A program made the translations under genes and the position numbers. A stretch of 64,000 nt of DNA from Adiantum capillus-veneris (taxonomy: Eukaryota; Streptophyta; Polypodiopsida; Polypodiales; Pteridaceae). Of this stretch, positions 46,673 through 61,000 are shown piece after piece. Under the pieces are notes generated by a model. It saw only the letters and a list, made by a program, of their open reading frames with translations, was not told the DNA's origin and ran no database searches. Each line of letters opens with the position of its first letter. Positions within the stretch are counted from its first letter, which is position 1. The stretch lies in the NCBI GenBank assembly GCA_014529385.2, contig CM043942.1, forward strand, positions 49,045,274 through 49,109,273, given 5' to 3'.

Positions 46673-47020
46673 GGTAAATGCTGCACTTGATGTGAAAACT
46701 GCTAGAAAATAGGAGAAATGGAGCGAGAACAACCTGTGCTATATAGCACAAACCGTAGAAGACTATAAGGCACCTGTTATGCAAAAAATGGCACGGACAG
46801 AAATTTTGCACAAAATGACGAAATAGCATGTGCAGTACTGCCTGTAGTGGAAACGGAGGCCGAAATGAGTCCAAATCAAAATTCTGAGCAGACCAAGCTC
46901 TATGAGCTTACCCAAAATATTTGTCGACCTGCGAACGCTTGCCAAAGCTCATTGAAATCGGAGAAAGTGAGCAGGCATGTTCTGGAGCAGCTAGCGACTA
47001 AGCCCGGGAGGACGTGACCT

Positions 47021-47032
47021 GCTCTGATACCA
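47021..47032 (-). other. Copia primer binding site (initiator tRNA-Met)
   Basis: The minus-strand sequence is TGGTATCAGAGC, an exact match to the canonical plant copia site, two bases from the LTR end. Confidence 0.95.
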
Positions 47033-47034
47033 AT

Positions 47035-47257
47035 TGTTGGAATTAGGGTTGCAGAGAAACACACACAACTTGGAGAAGATGAAGGAAGCTCAAGGCACAC
47101 AATAGAGAGTGTGTTACTTAGTGTGCAATTAAAAAATTGATAGCCCTAGAGTGATGGGCGTATATACAATGCACGGGGGGAAAAAACCTCCTAAGAGGGA
47201 AAAACCCGGCGGTCCTAGTGTGTTCACACACATCACTACCACATGTATATGGTAACA
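47035..47257 (-). repeat. Copia 5' LTR
   Basis: The upstream LTR by orientation, adjacent to the primer binding site at 47021-47032. Confidence 0.95.
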
Positions 47258-47602
47258 GAGACCCGTTGAAGACATGTGGATTCCTTTGTTCTGCCTCTCC
47301 AGCTCAATCACCCTATGGATGACGTCACACACTCTTTGTTGTTCTTCCTCTATGCTAGCAACACCCGTTGTGGATTGTAGGACATCTAACCAACCCACGT
47401 GATAGATGTGACCTGTGTATAGGTCGGTTAGAGTTTTAGTTTGTAGTTCGTACTCCCAATTCTCATTTAGGAACGCTCCATCTAGGATTGAGGTGCTATG
47501 GGTGTCCTTTGAACTAGATGCAATGTGGCTCTCTATGGGTTGATCCTTAATGGTCACTAATTCAAGAGCACTCGATTGCTCTCCTAGCAAGGATATGGAC
47601 AT
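47258..47602 (-). pseudogene. N-terminal half of the unknown ORF split by the copia element
   Basis: The minus-strand frame starts MSISLLGEQSSALELVT at 47602 and reads to the copia junction. It is in phase with 42085-41610 across the target duplication. It contains a stretch TGHIYHVGWLDVLQSTTG and a charged helix-like segment (EEEQQRVCDVIHRVIELERQ). Upstream, 47603-47900 has further minus-strand open pieces (NTLFTAPFDSSELFQIILPDG, AAREKEIESLRKVEQQREL) separated by stops, so the ORF may once have begun earlier. No family is recognised. Confidence 0.55.
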
Positions 47603-47909
47603 AGGGGATTTTTATTTTAACTCTCTTTGTTGCTCCACCTTGCGTAAGCTCTCAATTTCCTTTTCCCTAGCTGCAATGATATATCACTCAACCTCTTGCA
47701 CTTTGGCAAGGCTTCTACCATCAGGTAATATAATCTGGAATAGCTCTGAAGAGTCAAAGGGTGCAGTGAATAGAGTATTTACATGCACACTCTGCAAGAG
47801 CATGCGGTTTACGTTGGTCATGAATGGAGAATTTACTTCCCCACCCCCCTCATTTATATTGTTAGCTCCATGTTCGGAGCGAGTGGCTCTACTAAAGGTT
47901 TCCTTCTAG

Positions 47910-48890
47910 TGACTAAGCACGCTCGGCCCGGACCATGGGCCCATGGCATGCATGTCTTGCCTTGAGCTATCAGGATTAGACATTGGGTAATCCTCCATGA
48001 CATTGTAGTCAAAGGAAGAGTCACTAGACGTAATATGCGGGTCCTGAATGGTACTACCTAGGTTCCCGCTAGGGCCCGGAACCTAAGGTAGGTGGGTATC
48101 GAGAACTTGCGTAAGTCGAAATGCTCGCTAGTTGCTTGGCCTCTAGCACACGACTAGAGTGCAGATGCATGTGCCTTTGGCACCCTACAAGCGTCGGCGA
48201 ATACCCTCAAAGGTTAACCGCTTGGATTTTTGGGCGTTTTGCACCCCTTTTTCACTCATTTTGATGTTTTTTAATGTCTTTTTACGATCGATTTTTTGAT
48301 TAGAGCGTGTGATAGCTTGAAATGATTGTATCTCTCACGGGGTTGTGGTGTGTTTTACAGCACAACGTTTGGTTATCCGAGCTCCTATGTTCCTCAAAAG
48401 GGTCAATTTTTACTTAGACGTGAGGCTAAAATAAGTAATTGCAAAGAGTGACTAAGGCCTGAGCCTGAGCGTGGGCTTGGGCTTGGGGAATGTTCCTGAT
48501 TCCGGTCCTACCCTTTTTTTTTTGGAATAAAGTTGTCGCGGTCGCACTGTGCGCGTGAGCACACACACACTTAACCTACCTATTTGCAAATAATAGAGCT
48601 ACCGTTACACACTAGCACACAACTAATTAACTAATAGATCTACTTACTGTACCTTACAGATCTAACATTAGAGATCTAATACTAATACCTTAAAGCTAAC
48701 ACCTTATGAACAGAAAACAGTACATTGCAGCAAAAAACTAACACCTTATTAACAGAAAATAGTACACTGTAGCAAAAACAAACTTCACAAATCCTTCTCA
48801 ACAGCCACACGCCTTCTTTCTCTACCTTTCCTACGTTTCACATTGCACCACAAAGCAGCATAGAGTGCTATTCGAGCTTAGTGCAGGGCA
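47910..48890. other. No recognisable gene; possible interior of a gypsy-type element
   Basis: It contains a T-run at about 48510-48520 and a local duplication of CTAACACCTTAT-AACAGAAAA units near 48696 and 48740. It ends at a tRNA-Asp-like primer site on the minus strand, so it may be the 5' UTR of a decayed Ty3/gypsy element. No coding domain was found. Confidence 0.35.
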
Positions 48891-48892
48891 TT

Positions 48893-48911
48893 TCCCCGAC
48901 AGCGGTGCCAA
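48893..48911 (-). other. Possible tRNA-Asp-type primer binding site and LTR edge
   Basis: The minus strand reads TGGCACCGCTGTCGGGGAA. This resembles the TGGCGCCGTTGCCGGGGA site that several plant Ty3/gypsy (Athila-like) elements use. The plus strand continues AAAATGGGCG, so an LTR edge with TG/CA could lie at 48915. The partner LTR was not found. Confidence 0.4.
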
Positions 48912-49140
48912 AAATGGGCGTATCTGTCGCACGTGTCAAAGCAAGGGACTTGCCGTACACTTTGTGCGAGCCACAAATGGATGCAAGCACACAACCAAAC
49001 TAATCTAGCAAGCTCAAAAGAGCAAGGGTGTGCCACTCCCGCCCTACGCTCACCTTCGTGGAGAATTCCTCGCCGCAAAGAAGAGGGAGCTACTGTCGTG
49101 CCACGCTCAACCACCTCACCGTTGCCATGCCGTCGCAATG

Positions 49141-49145
49141 CTCTC

Positions 49146-49179
<34 letters not shown>

Positions 49180-49202
49180 GCACACACACACACACACACA
49201 CA
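49141..49202. repeat. Compound (CT)n(CA)n microsatellite
   Basis: CT from 49141 to 49177, then CA from 49181 to 49202. Confidence 0.95.
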
Positions 49203-49460
49203 AGGAGATGAAGAAGAAGATGGAGATGGAGCAAGAGCACTTTTCAATTGCACAAATGAGAGAATAAGTGATTTTTAGGTTTAGGTGACTTTTATATGAG
49301 CTCACCCATTCACACTTGGGCGCCCATGCTTAGCCAACTAACCCTTGAATGTTCCAGTTAGAGTGTACCTCTCATCGCCGATCACTCGAACCCTTTTCCT
49401 ATTGGACCGACAAGCTTGGCCCATGACTACTAGAAGTGGACGCCGGTGGTTAACATCATT

Positions 49461-50081
49461 GGAAGGACACCTCAATGTTTCCTTTAAGAAATTTTGATAT
49501 TTTCCTTTCCATATTTCATCATTGGATGAGCGCATGTCGCCTTGCCCTCCTTGAGATTGGACTTTCCAATTGTAAATTTATTGTTTGGAGGAGGGCATGT
49601 CCACATGCCCTCCCTGAGATTGCTGCAAATTTATTACTTGGAAGAGGGCGCGTCGATGTGCCTTCCCTGAGATTGCAATTAGCCTTGCTGAAATTCAAGA
49701 TCGCAATCATGCCTCTCTCTTTTGAACGCAAAGATTCTGCTCATCAGATTCTCATGTCATATTAATGGCTCACAAACATCAACAACAAGGTTGCGTGGTA
49801 CCTCTGCTAGGCGCATATGATTGTCATCACCATTTATGCTCACACCATCAACCTCTAAATGTAATGAATCATGTGGGCATATGGCATTGTTATCAACACC
49901 ATGTGATTTGTCATGTAGGCAACACTTTGGATTTCCACCTAATAATTGTATGTCTATCAACAACATCAATGTTGGTACAACACCAATAAAACTTATGCTT
50001 AACACCCCCCTTGCAAGGCTGTCCCTCACACCTTGGGGGGGGAGGGGATCGGCAATGGCGAAGAAAGTAGGATTTTTCATT

Positions 50082-50134
<53 letters not shown>

Positions 50135-50582
50135 AATTATCGTCCACGAAGGTCAGATATGACCTATGGGACTGCAAACAAAACATTATAGAGAGTTCTT
50201 CGAAGCGAGGGGGTTGTGAGATACATCTCAGTTAAGGACTGAGTGTCCGACAAGGGGTAAATAAAAGGAAGATAAGTTGAACAAAACCTATGGAGAGGGA
50301 CCCCTCCCCCCCCCCGAAAGAACGAAGTGCCACGAAGAAGAAGACAAACTTCAACAAAGATGATGCATTGTGTGCAGCTAGCAAGGCTAGCATTTAACTG
50401 CAAACCAATGAAATATTTTCATGAGTCATTAGTGATTTACCTCTTTACTTGCAGCTCATGTGAGCAACAGGCTCGAAGACAAATCTTGATCTCTCGACTT
50501 CCTCCGCACCGCCTGAACCCAACCATAGCATCTCTCATTAAAATCACAAAGAGGCGCATGATTGAATAGGATGGTGAGCGTA
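49461..50582. repeat. 1.1-kb duplicated segment, copy 2
   Basis: Homologous to 17158-18262, same orientation. It retains the palindrome units in degraded form (near 49528, 49591 and 49644), the ATGACCTATGGGACTG stretch, a C-run at about 50307-50315, and the common end near GATTGAATAGGA. The CA tract of copy 1 is replaced by a GA tract of 47 bases. Confidence 0.75.
50085..50131. repeat. (GA)n microsatellite
   Basis: An uninterrupted GA tract at the position of the CA tract in the paralogous segment. Confidence 0.95.
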
Positions 50583-50762
50583 GGGAAAACCACGTGACCT
50601 AGTTGGGTGGTATTAACAAGCAAGTTTGGGCATGATTAAAGGCTTTGCTAGCATTTGTAAGGAGTACTCATAAAGGTGCTTTTGTGCTCTTTTCTTGTTT
50701 TTATTTTAAGGGATAACATGTCAAGCACGATGTTTGCCCCTCCTTTGTGGGTAAAAATGTGC

Positions 50763-51257
50763 GCTACCATTTACAACATATATTAAACTATTTAAAAATT
50801 ATTATTGAAGACCTTGAAATTGGAAAGGCGTGTGCCCGTCGAAAAAGTCAACCCTAGGCAATTATATGATCAAAATAAAAACATACTTTATTGCATGGAC
50901 TCTTCTACTTATTCCTCCAAAACTATTCCCTTAGCTACTCAAAACTCCCAATGTTTGCTTACTCTTTTACAAGCCTAGTGATTCATGCTATATTCTCAAG
51001 ACAGATCTCTAGTTCAAAAGGTTCATTATGGTTTCGTTTGTGGCCTACGGCCCTACACCTTTTATGTATGCATTTACTCTAAGTGCACGTATCCCAACTA
51101 AAGCTCCCAATGGAGATAGCCATATCTACTTGCCTTCTAGGCTCTAGCCGCTCTACTACACTTATGTAATGGAAATCCCTCATTGAATATGAAAAATGCA
51201 AGGTAGCCTCAAGGTACAACGTGCTGACAATTAAGGTACTCATTTGTTGTCTTCTAT
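50763..51257. repeat. Repeat R, uninterrupted copy (empty site)
   Basis: It matches 29904-30116 and 32293-32575 continuously. At about 50966-50981 it reads through TTTTACAAGCCTAGTG, where the other copy carries the LINE with its nested TRIM. Confidence 0.8.
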
Positions 51258-53734
51258 ACTTCTATATTTTATCTATAATGCAGCTTAAAAATTTTAAGGA
51301 AGGAGAGGGTATCCATGTGTCACTCATTGGCTCACTTCATTTGTTTGGCATGCCCAAAGGGCAAAGACCATAGTGTTGAGTTCTCTTTTTATTGGCTAAA
51401 ATTAGAAAGAATAACTTTGGATAAAAATAATCAATGAACACCATGATTGAGTTGGGTGGGCCGAGGAAAGGCTTGCAAGGCGAGGGTATGCTAAGTGAGG
51501 GGATAAGGTGACGGTATCCTAGGTGAGTGGGGATAGATGAGGCCACGTAGGGTCTTGTGATTGGAGCGTTATCAGGTGGAGCTCAAGAAGGCCCCCCTAT
51601 AAAACTTATAGGGTGGTCATAAGTGGAGACCTCGTTTCGCTCGCCTACTCCCGCTTTGCGAGACCTCTGTGTCTGCATTACTTTTGGGTTTCGAGCCTGT
51701 GTCTGAGCTTGCGCGATGAAGACTAAAGCTTTGTTTGTTATGTTTTAGGTTAGGCTTCTGTTTGTAGAACGTTTGCCTGCTGTTCAGTGACGTCCGTGAG
51801 CTTATTTGCACTGATGGCGTGAGTACTTGCTGGCCTTGTTTTTTCTGATTTGTTGCTTGCGGTAGCCATCTAGGCGTTTGAAGGCACGCGCGTATCCTCA
51901 GTCGGTCTTTCCATGTGTGTCTTAAGTCGTTGTTCGACAGGGGATGTGTCATTGTTCCTCGAGTAAGCTGTCGAACCCTGCGCACGTTTCTCTGCTTGTG
52001 TTTTGGTGTTCCGTGTTAGGTGCTGCTTGCGTTAAGCGCTAGGGTTTGCCATGTGGACAGCGATAGTTTCGCCCCTGTTTTGTTCCCGAAGCACTGTTGT
52101 TGGTGCTGCGACTCGCTGATTCCGGCCAATTTATGCTTGCCCTCTGTCGAAGCACTGTCTCTGAAGAATGCTGCTTCGGCCCGATTCATGCCTGCCCTCT
52201 GTCGTCCTGATGTGTGCTACCCGTGAGAAGAATGGTGCCCCATTGTTCCATGCGATCGGAGGCATGTCATGCTTGACCTCTACTCGTCTGATGTATTCTA
52301 CCCGTGAGGAGGACGGTGCCGGCTCTGTTAGATAGCGGAAATCATGTGAAATAGGATGATGCAGGTGGTTGTTTAAGTCCTTTTTGGTTGTTGCTAAAAG
52401 GTTTGAGCATCTGAATGTCTACATGTTTGTATATTGGCAGTGAATTGCTGGGTATCAGCTACAATGCGCGGGAACAGTAGAAATCATGTGGATGGAAATC
52501 TTTCAAGATGGTGCAGCTTTCGCTTCGTTTTTGTTCTATGATTGTATGTAGATTATTATTGCAAATATTGGGTTCTTTTCTGGATGGAGGGTTATCTGTA
52601 CCTTTTCCAGGTTGCTGGCAGAATTAACAGGATTGGAGTATCTATGTTTCTTACTCTGTCTGCGGCTTGTTGATGTAATATGGATTTGTTTTGTGAAAGT
52701 CTCACATTCATATCTGTCAATTAACACTGTTTATATATTCGATGTTGTGCAAGCTAGCTGCTGGGTGAAATTTGTGTATGGTTTGTGTTATGCTTAACAT
52801 GCTCTGGTTCTTCTGTGAATTTTGTAACAAGTTTCTGGCGTTTGTGATTTGGCATGCTATATAGAAATGTAATTTGGTGTTCGTTTGCAGCCTTCAGTTT
52901 TGGTGTATGGCATATGCAGGTCTGCGTCACTGCAGATAGAAGTTGTGATACTCGGAAAAGTCTAGCCCTGAGCTAGCTTTATTTGAACGGATAATATTTT
53001 GAAGAAGCAGTTTCTATTTTCTTGTTATTATTTTTGAACAATATTTTGGATTGTTGTTTCTGCTGTGGGTTCGTTGCGGATATGAAAGTGACCATATGGT
53101 GTTTTGATTGAGCTTGGGTTTATATTTTTAAATCGAGTTTGGTCCTTGATGTATTATATCTTTCTGTATGTCTGATAAATGCCTTGTTAACAGTGAAAAA
53201 TCTTATCGGCTTTTGTTTTTAGCTTGGATATTCTCACATATCTTGGTGCCAGCTGTCACCCACCGTAAAGAAGAAACTTGTTTGCCTCGATTTGCCAATT
53301 TTGTTTATTATTATCTTCTCTCACTAGAAAGTGGCTTTTAAAAGACCTGAATTGTAGCCTTCTCTCTCTAGAGATCCGCTTTTAAGACCTGGATATTTAG
53401 CTTATGATTGTCCAACTTATTTTCTTAATATCCATCACGTTTTCATTCTTTATAAAAGCCTCTAGCCATCCAGCTATATATAGAGTTTGCAAGGCGTTTT
53501 CTGCTCCTCTGGTCTTCCTGATAACGTGCTGGGATATTTCTGCTGTGTTGTTGTTTCCTCACTTCAGCTCTCCCTTTTTGGAACTTGTACTATCAAGTCT
53601 TAGCTCTACCTACATACCAGGTCTCCATGGATCATCCAATGTCTGGTTAGGGCCTTTTGAACTCGTCTCTATTGAGTTTTGAGCTATTGTTACACGTTTT
53701 GCCTTGATTTCTTGCTCGAAACTTATAATACATT
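51258..53734. other. Long stretch upstream of element B; possible leader
   Basis: GC-richer sequence (51600-52330) is followed by T-rich sequence (52330-53730). A unit of about 50 bp ending GTGAGAAGAATGGTGCC or GTGAGGAGGACGGTGCC is present at 52189-52238 and 52269-52320. The T-rich part resembles plant intron or 5' UTR sequence and could belong to the RPA-like gene of element B. No counterpart was recognised upstream of element A, so the assignment is uncertain. Confidence 0.35.
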
Positions 53735-54430
53735 CTTACCGATCCTAACTTGAATAAGGAGGAACTTGCTTTCGATTTTGAAGATGACCTTGAGTGTTCT
53801 AATGTGGGTAAAGAGGGTGTGCAAGCTACGATAGACCTTGTTGCTTCCTCTGGTTTGTTAGATTTACCTGAAACACATTTCTCTCCTTCTTTCAAATCCG
53901 ATTTGTCCCCAAAGCTTTTGAAAAATCTTGCTCCAAAGTTGAAGAGGTCATCCCCTTCTAAAGCCTTAAGAAAAGCTCTAAGCTATGCACGTGGTAATGT
54001 ATTTCTATTATGTCCATGATTTGAAGCTTGTTTAAGGTTGTGAATAACATATTTATGTCACAGGCCTCTCTGTACAGCCTCGTGCCTCGAGCTCCGCTTT
54101 TGTCGCACAAAGGAGAGTGATGAACCAATAAGTGACAACTTTGGCTCGCAATTGGCATTAGTGCCTTCTCTTAGGGTTTTTTCCATATCAGAGCTTTCTG
54201 CTGCTATTACCTTTCCTTTTGCATTTGAGGGAAAAGTGTTATGCAAGTATGGTACTTATAAAATACCTAAAGCTAGCTATGCGCAACATTTGAAGGCTGA
54301 CTTAATCGACAGAGAGTCCAAGAACACTGTCACCTTTGTTGTCACAGAAGTGTTTGTCAATGAGTTTGTTGAATCTTCTGAAGTCGGGGAGTTTGTGCGT
54401 TGTTTGGGGATATGTGTTCGCTACGTGAGC

Positions 54431-57004
<2,574 letters not shown>

Positions 57005-58057
57005 TATGTCAAGAGAAAAGTGTGGAAAGATGGAGGTACTAGCTTGTGGGCTCTCTATGCAAATGCTGCCACTACTGTTGTAAAAGCTAAAAGATTTGAT
57101 TGCTGTGTACATATTTACCGTGAACATAGAATTAAGGAGTTGCTTACTGATAAGGCAGTGATTGAGTTCGCTCCCACTATCGCGTTCACTGTTGTGAAGG
57201 TTGAGACCTCCACAAGGTCCGATGGTGGTGATAGTTATCGTTTAACCATCGCAGATGGCCCTGCATCCAGTGATAGAGCAAGTGTGACTCATCAATTTGA
57301 TCTATTTTGCCTTGATATCTTAAGTCTTATCTCTAATCTGGATTATTTGTGCAGTTGCTATTTGTTCCTTCCAGGTGTGTCGATTATCATCTCATGGTTG
57401 ATGCTTTGAAAACCAAGGGTTCTTTTTCATGTGTTGCGCACAACATCAACGTCTTCAAATCAGCATCAAGCATATTATCTGTGGTGGACGCAACTCTTAT
57501 TTGTGCATTGCCAAAAAATCTAAAGAGTGTTTTCTCGTAGCATCTCTCAAAACAAGTCACTAGTATGGGATTTGGGAAGAAGGTAATCTACTTTAACTAG
57601 ATCTATTTGCGTGAGCATTGCTTGCAAGTTGTAATCTCATAATGGTTTGTAGGTCTTTGGAACTTTGGAGATTGTTAACATCAACAGTTTGGAGGTGGAA
57701 TATGTGTGTGACTCTTGCAAAGGCAGAAATGTTAGTCGTCAAATTTGCAACCCCTTTTGTTACTCGCGTGGAAAGCCTGTGTAGATTGTGAAGTTGCCTT
57801 CTCTTCAAGGTAAAATCTGTTTGCAAAATGGAGAAGCTGTACAAGTAATTCTGCAAGGAAATATCGTGGATGTAGTTCTAAATTTTCCCAAGCCTTTTCT
57901 CAGCCTGTTTTATGAGAATTTGTTAGACTTGAAATCATCTCTTGTTGCCTTTAGCAAAGCTGGAACATACTCTATAGACAAGCACGGTTTTGTGATTGAT
58001 TACAAGGCACCCTAAATTGTATCTTTCCTCCTAACCTTTTGCTTGAAGAACGGTAGT

Positions 58058-61000
58058 ATGGCTGCCTATCCTTCATCCTTTTTTGTAAATGACAAAAAGC
58101 TTTATGTTTTGCCAAATTTTTGGTCTACATATAATAGTAACAATGATGTTTTGCAAGCTTTGATTTGTCTCTTCAATTGTTATATGTCTCTCATTGAATT
58201 GGAAAAACATCTTCTTGACCTTATAATGCTTGACCTTGCTAACAATAAAAATGAAACACGAGTTGTATGGATTGCACCATGGACAAATAGTGTTGTTGAT
58301 AGCACCGCATTGCATGACCACTTGAACACTTTGATACATACACGAGGAACGTCTCGGCTCTTGAGCATGCACTTGGTTATCTTGTTTTGCCGACAATTTA
58401 ATGTGACATGTGTTGTCCATGTCTTCCAAAATAAGAAGTTTATCAAATCTGTTTTTTGTGAAGGCATAAGCATAGAATCCACATCTGCAATACCTTCACT
58501 TGCTTCCATTATTTCTGAACCAAAATGTGTATGGCTTCCTATGTCGTCGAAGCATTTTAAACAGCCACGTTGTGTTTGGAGCAAAGATGACATTGCTTGC
58601 TTGACCACGTTGATTAACGAGAATCCATTTGCAAGTGCTAAAGATATTGTTCAGCTCTTTCAAGCGTCCTATCCTTATTCATTCTCAAGAAAGCAAATTT
58701 TAACTAAGGTTTATAAAATGTGGAAAGACCCGAGTTTACAAACAAGCAGTGACGTGAGGGTGTCAAAATCACGAGCAACTCTTTACGCAAGAAAAATTCT
58801 AGATGTTCCATGCTATCCATGTGCCTCTTGCAATGGTTTGTTTTTTCATAAGAATTTGAGGCTATTATCAGACGGTGACTTGCTTCTCTTGAAGGAGTTG
58901 AGAGTCCTTGTCACTACTTCGTACATGGACTCTCATGCATGTGTTGCTTGCAAGCGGGCATTGAAATGTCAACAAATTCCACCTTTTTGCATGCAAGGGT
59001 TGCTAGTTTTCAATTGAACTATGGAGAATGTTTCACAATTGAATGCTATAGAGCGCCGTCTTGTGTCTCTTAGAATTCCATTTGCCCAAATAAGAGAACT
59101 TACTTATGAGGGGCAATATGGGTTGCGAGGAAGCATTGTCAACGTTATGGTAGATTTGTCTAGGGTGCAAATTGTATTGCCTCGCTTCGCAGACGATCAA
59201 GCTATTGTCCTTGTGCAGATCAAGCGAAAATTAGAATATGATCATGCATACCTAAGTGGAGTTGTCCGGCCCTCATTTGTGCTACGAGCATTGCATCAAC
59301 TTGTGCTTAAGCCATTGTATCTTGAAAATGGTGCCACTATCAATTCTTCTTGGTCATCTGCCTTCTCTTTAATCTCCGACATTGCTATCTCTCCTAACTT
59401 TGATAACTCTGTAGATGACCAAGAACCATCTGACACTCTTTTCCATGGCCTTTACACTTCTCAGCAAGTTGTAGATCACAATGCACAAGCCAAGAGTGTT
59501 GCACCTTGTGAGGGGTTTGCACCATTGAGCCTTTTTGACGATGAAGCTTGTGAAGAGTTATCTTTCCCAGCATTGTTCTTTGGCGAAAGAAGGCAATATC
59601 ATCTCTTGGCAAAAAAAGGTATCAGAAAGTCGCGCAATGGGAGCTTAACAATGTGGACAGAAGATTTGCAGGAGATATCAATAATATTTTTTTCAAGACA
59701 ATGAAGATTATCATCAGCAAGGTCCTCGGCTCTATATGGGTGCGTTTACGTAAAGGTAAGCGGCGAGACAAGCAGCTGCAAGCTAAAGATGTTCAATCAA
59801 CAACCAATGTCGAACAACTACTTTCATCCCAAGTCGGATATAGTGACTTTGAGAATTTGCGGACTTCCACTGACTACAAAGCAAAACTGAAGCTCAATGT
59901 TTTCACCATGATTCGACAATTAGGACAACCCACGTTCTTTATTACATTCTCATGCGCAGAGCAAAGGTGGAAGCCGTTGATGGATTGCTTGATTAAACTC
60001 AATCCACACATTGTTGAAGACAATCAATCCAATAGGTGTGCTGACATGAGAACACTAGTCCGATCAGATCCTACTACAACAGCTCGATATTATGCCACAG
60101 ATTTAGAGAAACTAAGAAAGAACTAAAACGTGACAAAACCATTCTCGGTGAGCTGATGGATTATTTCTTTGTCACTGAGTTCCAACAAAGAGGAAGCCAA
60201 CATGACCATGGGTTGCTTTGGATAGAAAATGCACCTGTATTTGGCATTGCTTCGAATGACGAGGTGGTGGATTTTATTGATTCATATATAACGACAAACA
60301 AGGATGAGCTTGATGAATCCTTGAGAGCTGTCCAGATTCACTCACATCGCAAGACATGCAAAAAGCACAAAACTTTGTGTCGATTTGGCTTCCCACGACC
60401 ACCCTCAAGAAGGACAATTATCTTATGCCCAAACAATGTGAACAACACAACAAGACAACAAATTGTCGACAGGAAGAGACATATCGATCAACAGCTCCTT
60501 GCTTTAGAACGTGAACCGACACTGTTGTTTGATGCTTGGTTAGAAACACTGAATATGGATGAAGAGGACTACCTCCAAGCACTTTGCATAAACATAACAG
60601 AGCCAACACTTCTTTTGAAAAGAGAACCTGAGGACATTTTCACAAATAACTTCAACAAGAAACTTTGTGCATTATGGGATGCAAATATTGATATTCAATT
60701 TATTTTCAATGAACACGGTGAAGCTGCATATTGCACATCATACATGACAAAAAATGACAGCTCCGTAAGCAAAGCAATCAAACACGTGGTTGAAGCTTGC
60801 AAGAAGAACAACTTACCAACGTTGGAACGCTTGAAAAATATTGGTGGGGCATTGATCAACGCACAAGAAATGACATCACAACAAGCAGCATACATTGCAT
60901 TGTCGCTACCTTTGCATAGTGCTAGCAGAGAATTTGTGTTTATAAATGCTGATTGGAGCGCCGAGAGGACATTGTTGTTGAAAAGAAGAGCCATGCTGGA

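Larger units (their letters stand above)
42081..47262 (-). mobile_element. Complete Ty1/copia retrotransposon, minus strand
   Basis: LTRs are at 42086-42312 (227 bp) and 47035-47257 (223 bp), TGTTGGAATTAGGG...GGTAACA, with about a dozen differences and a short indel. The exact 5-bp target duplication GAGAC flanks it (42081-42085 and 47258-47262). On the minus strand an exact initiator-Met primer site, TGGTATCAGAGC, lies at 47021-47032. A polypurine tract abuts the other LTR at about 42313-42322. The coding order gag, protease, integrase, reverse transcriptase, RNase H is typical of copia. At least one stop and three frameshifts make it non-autonomous now. Confidence 0.95.
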
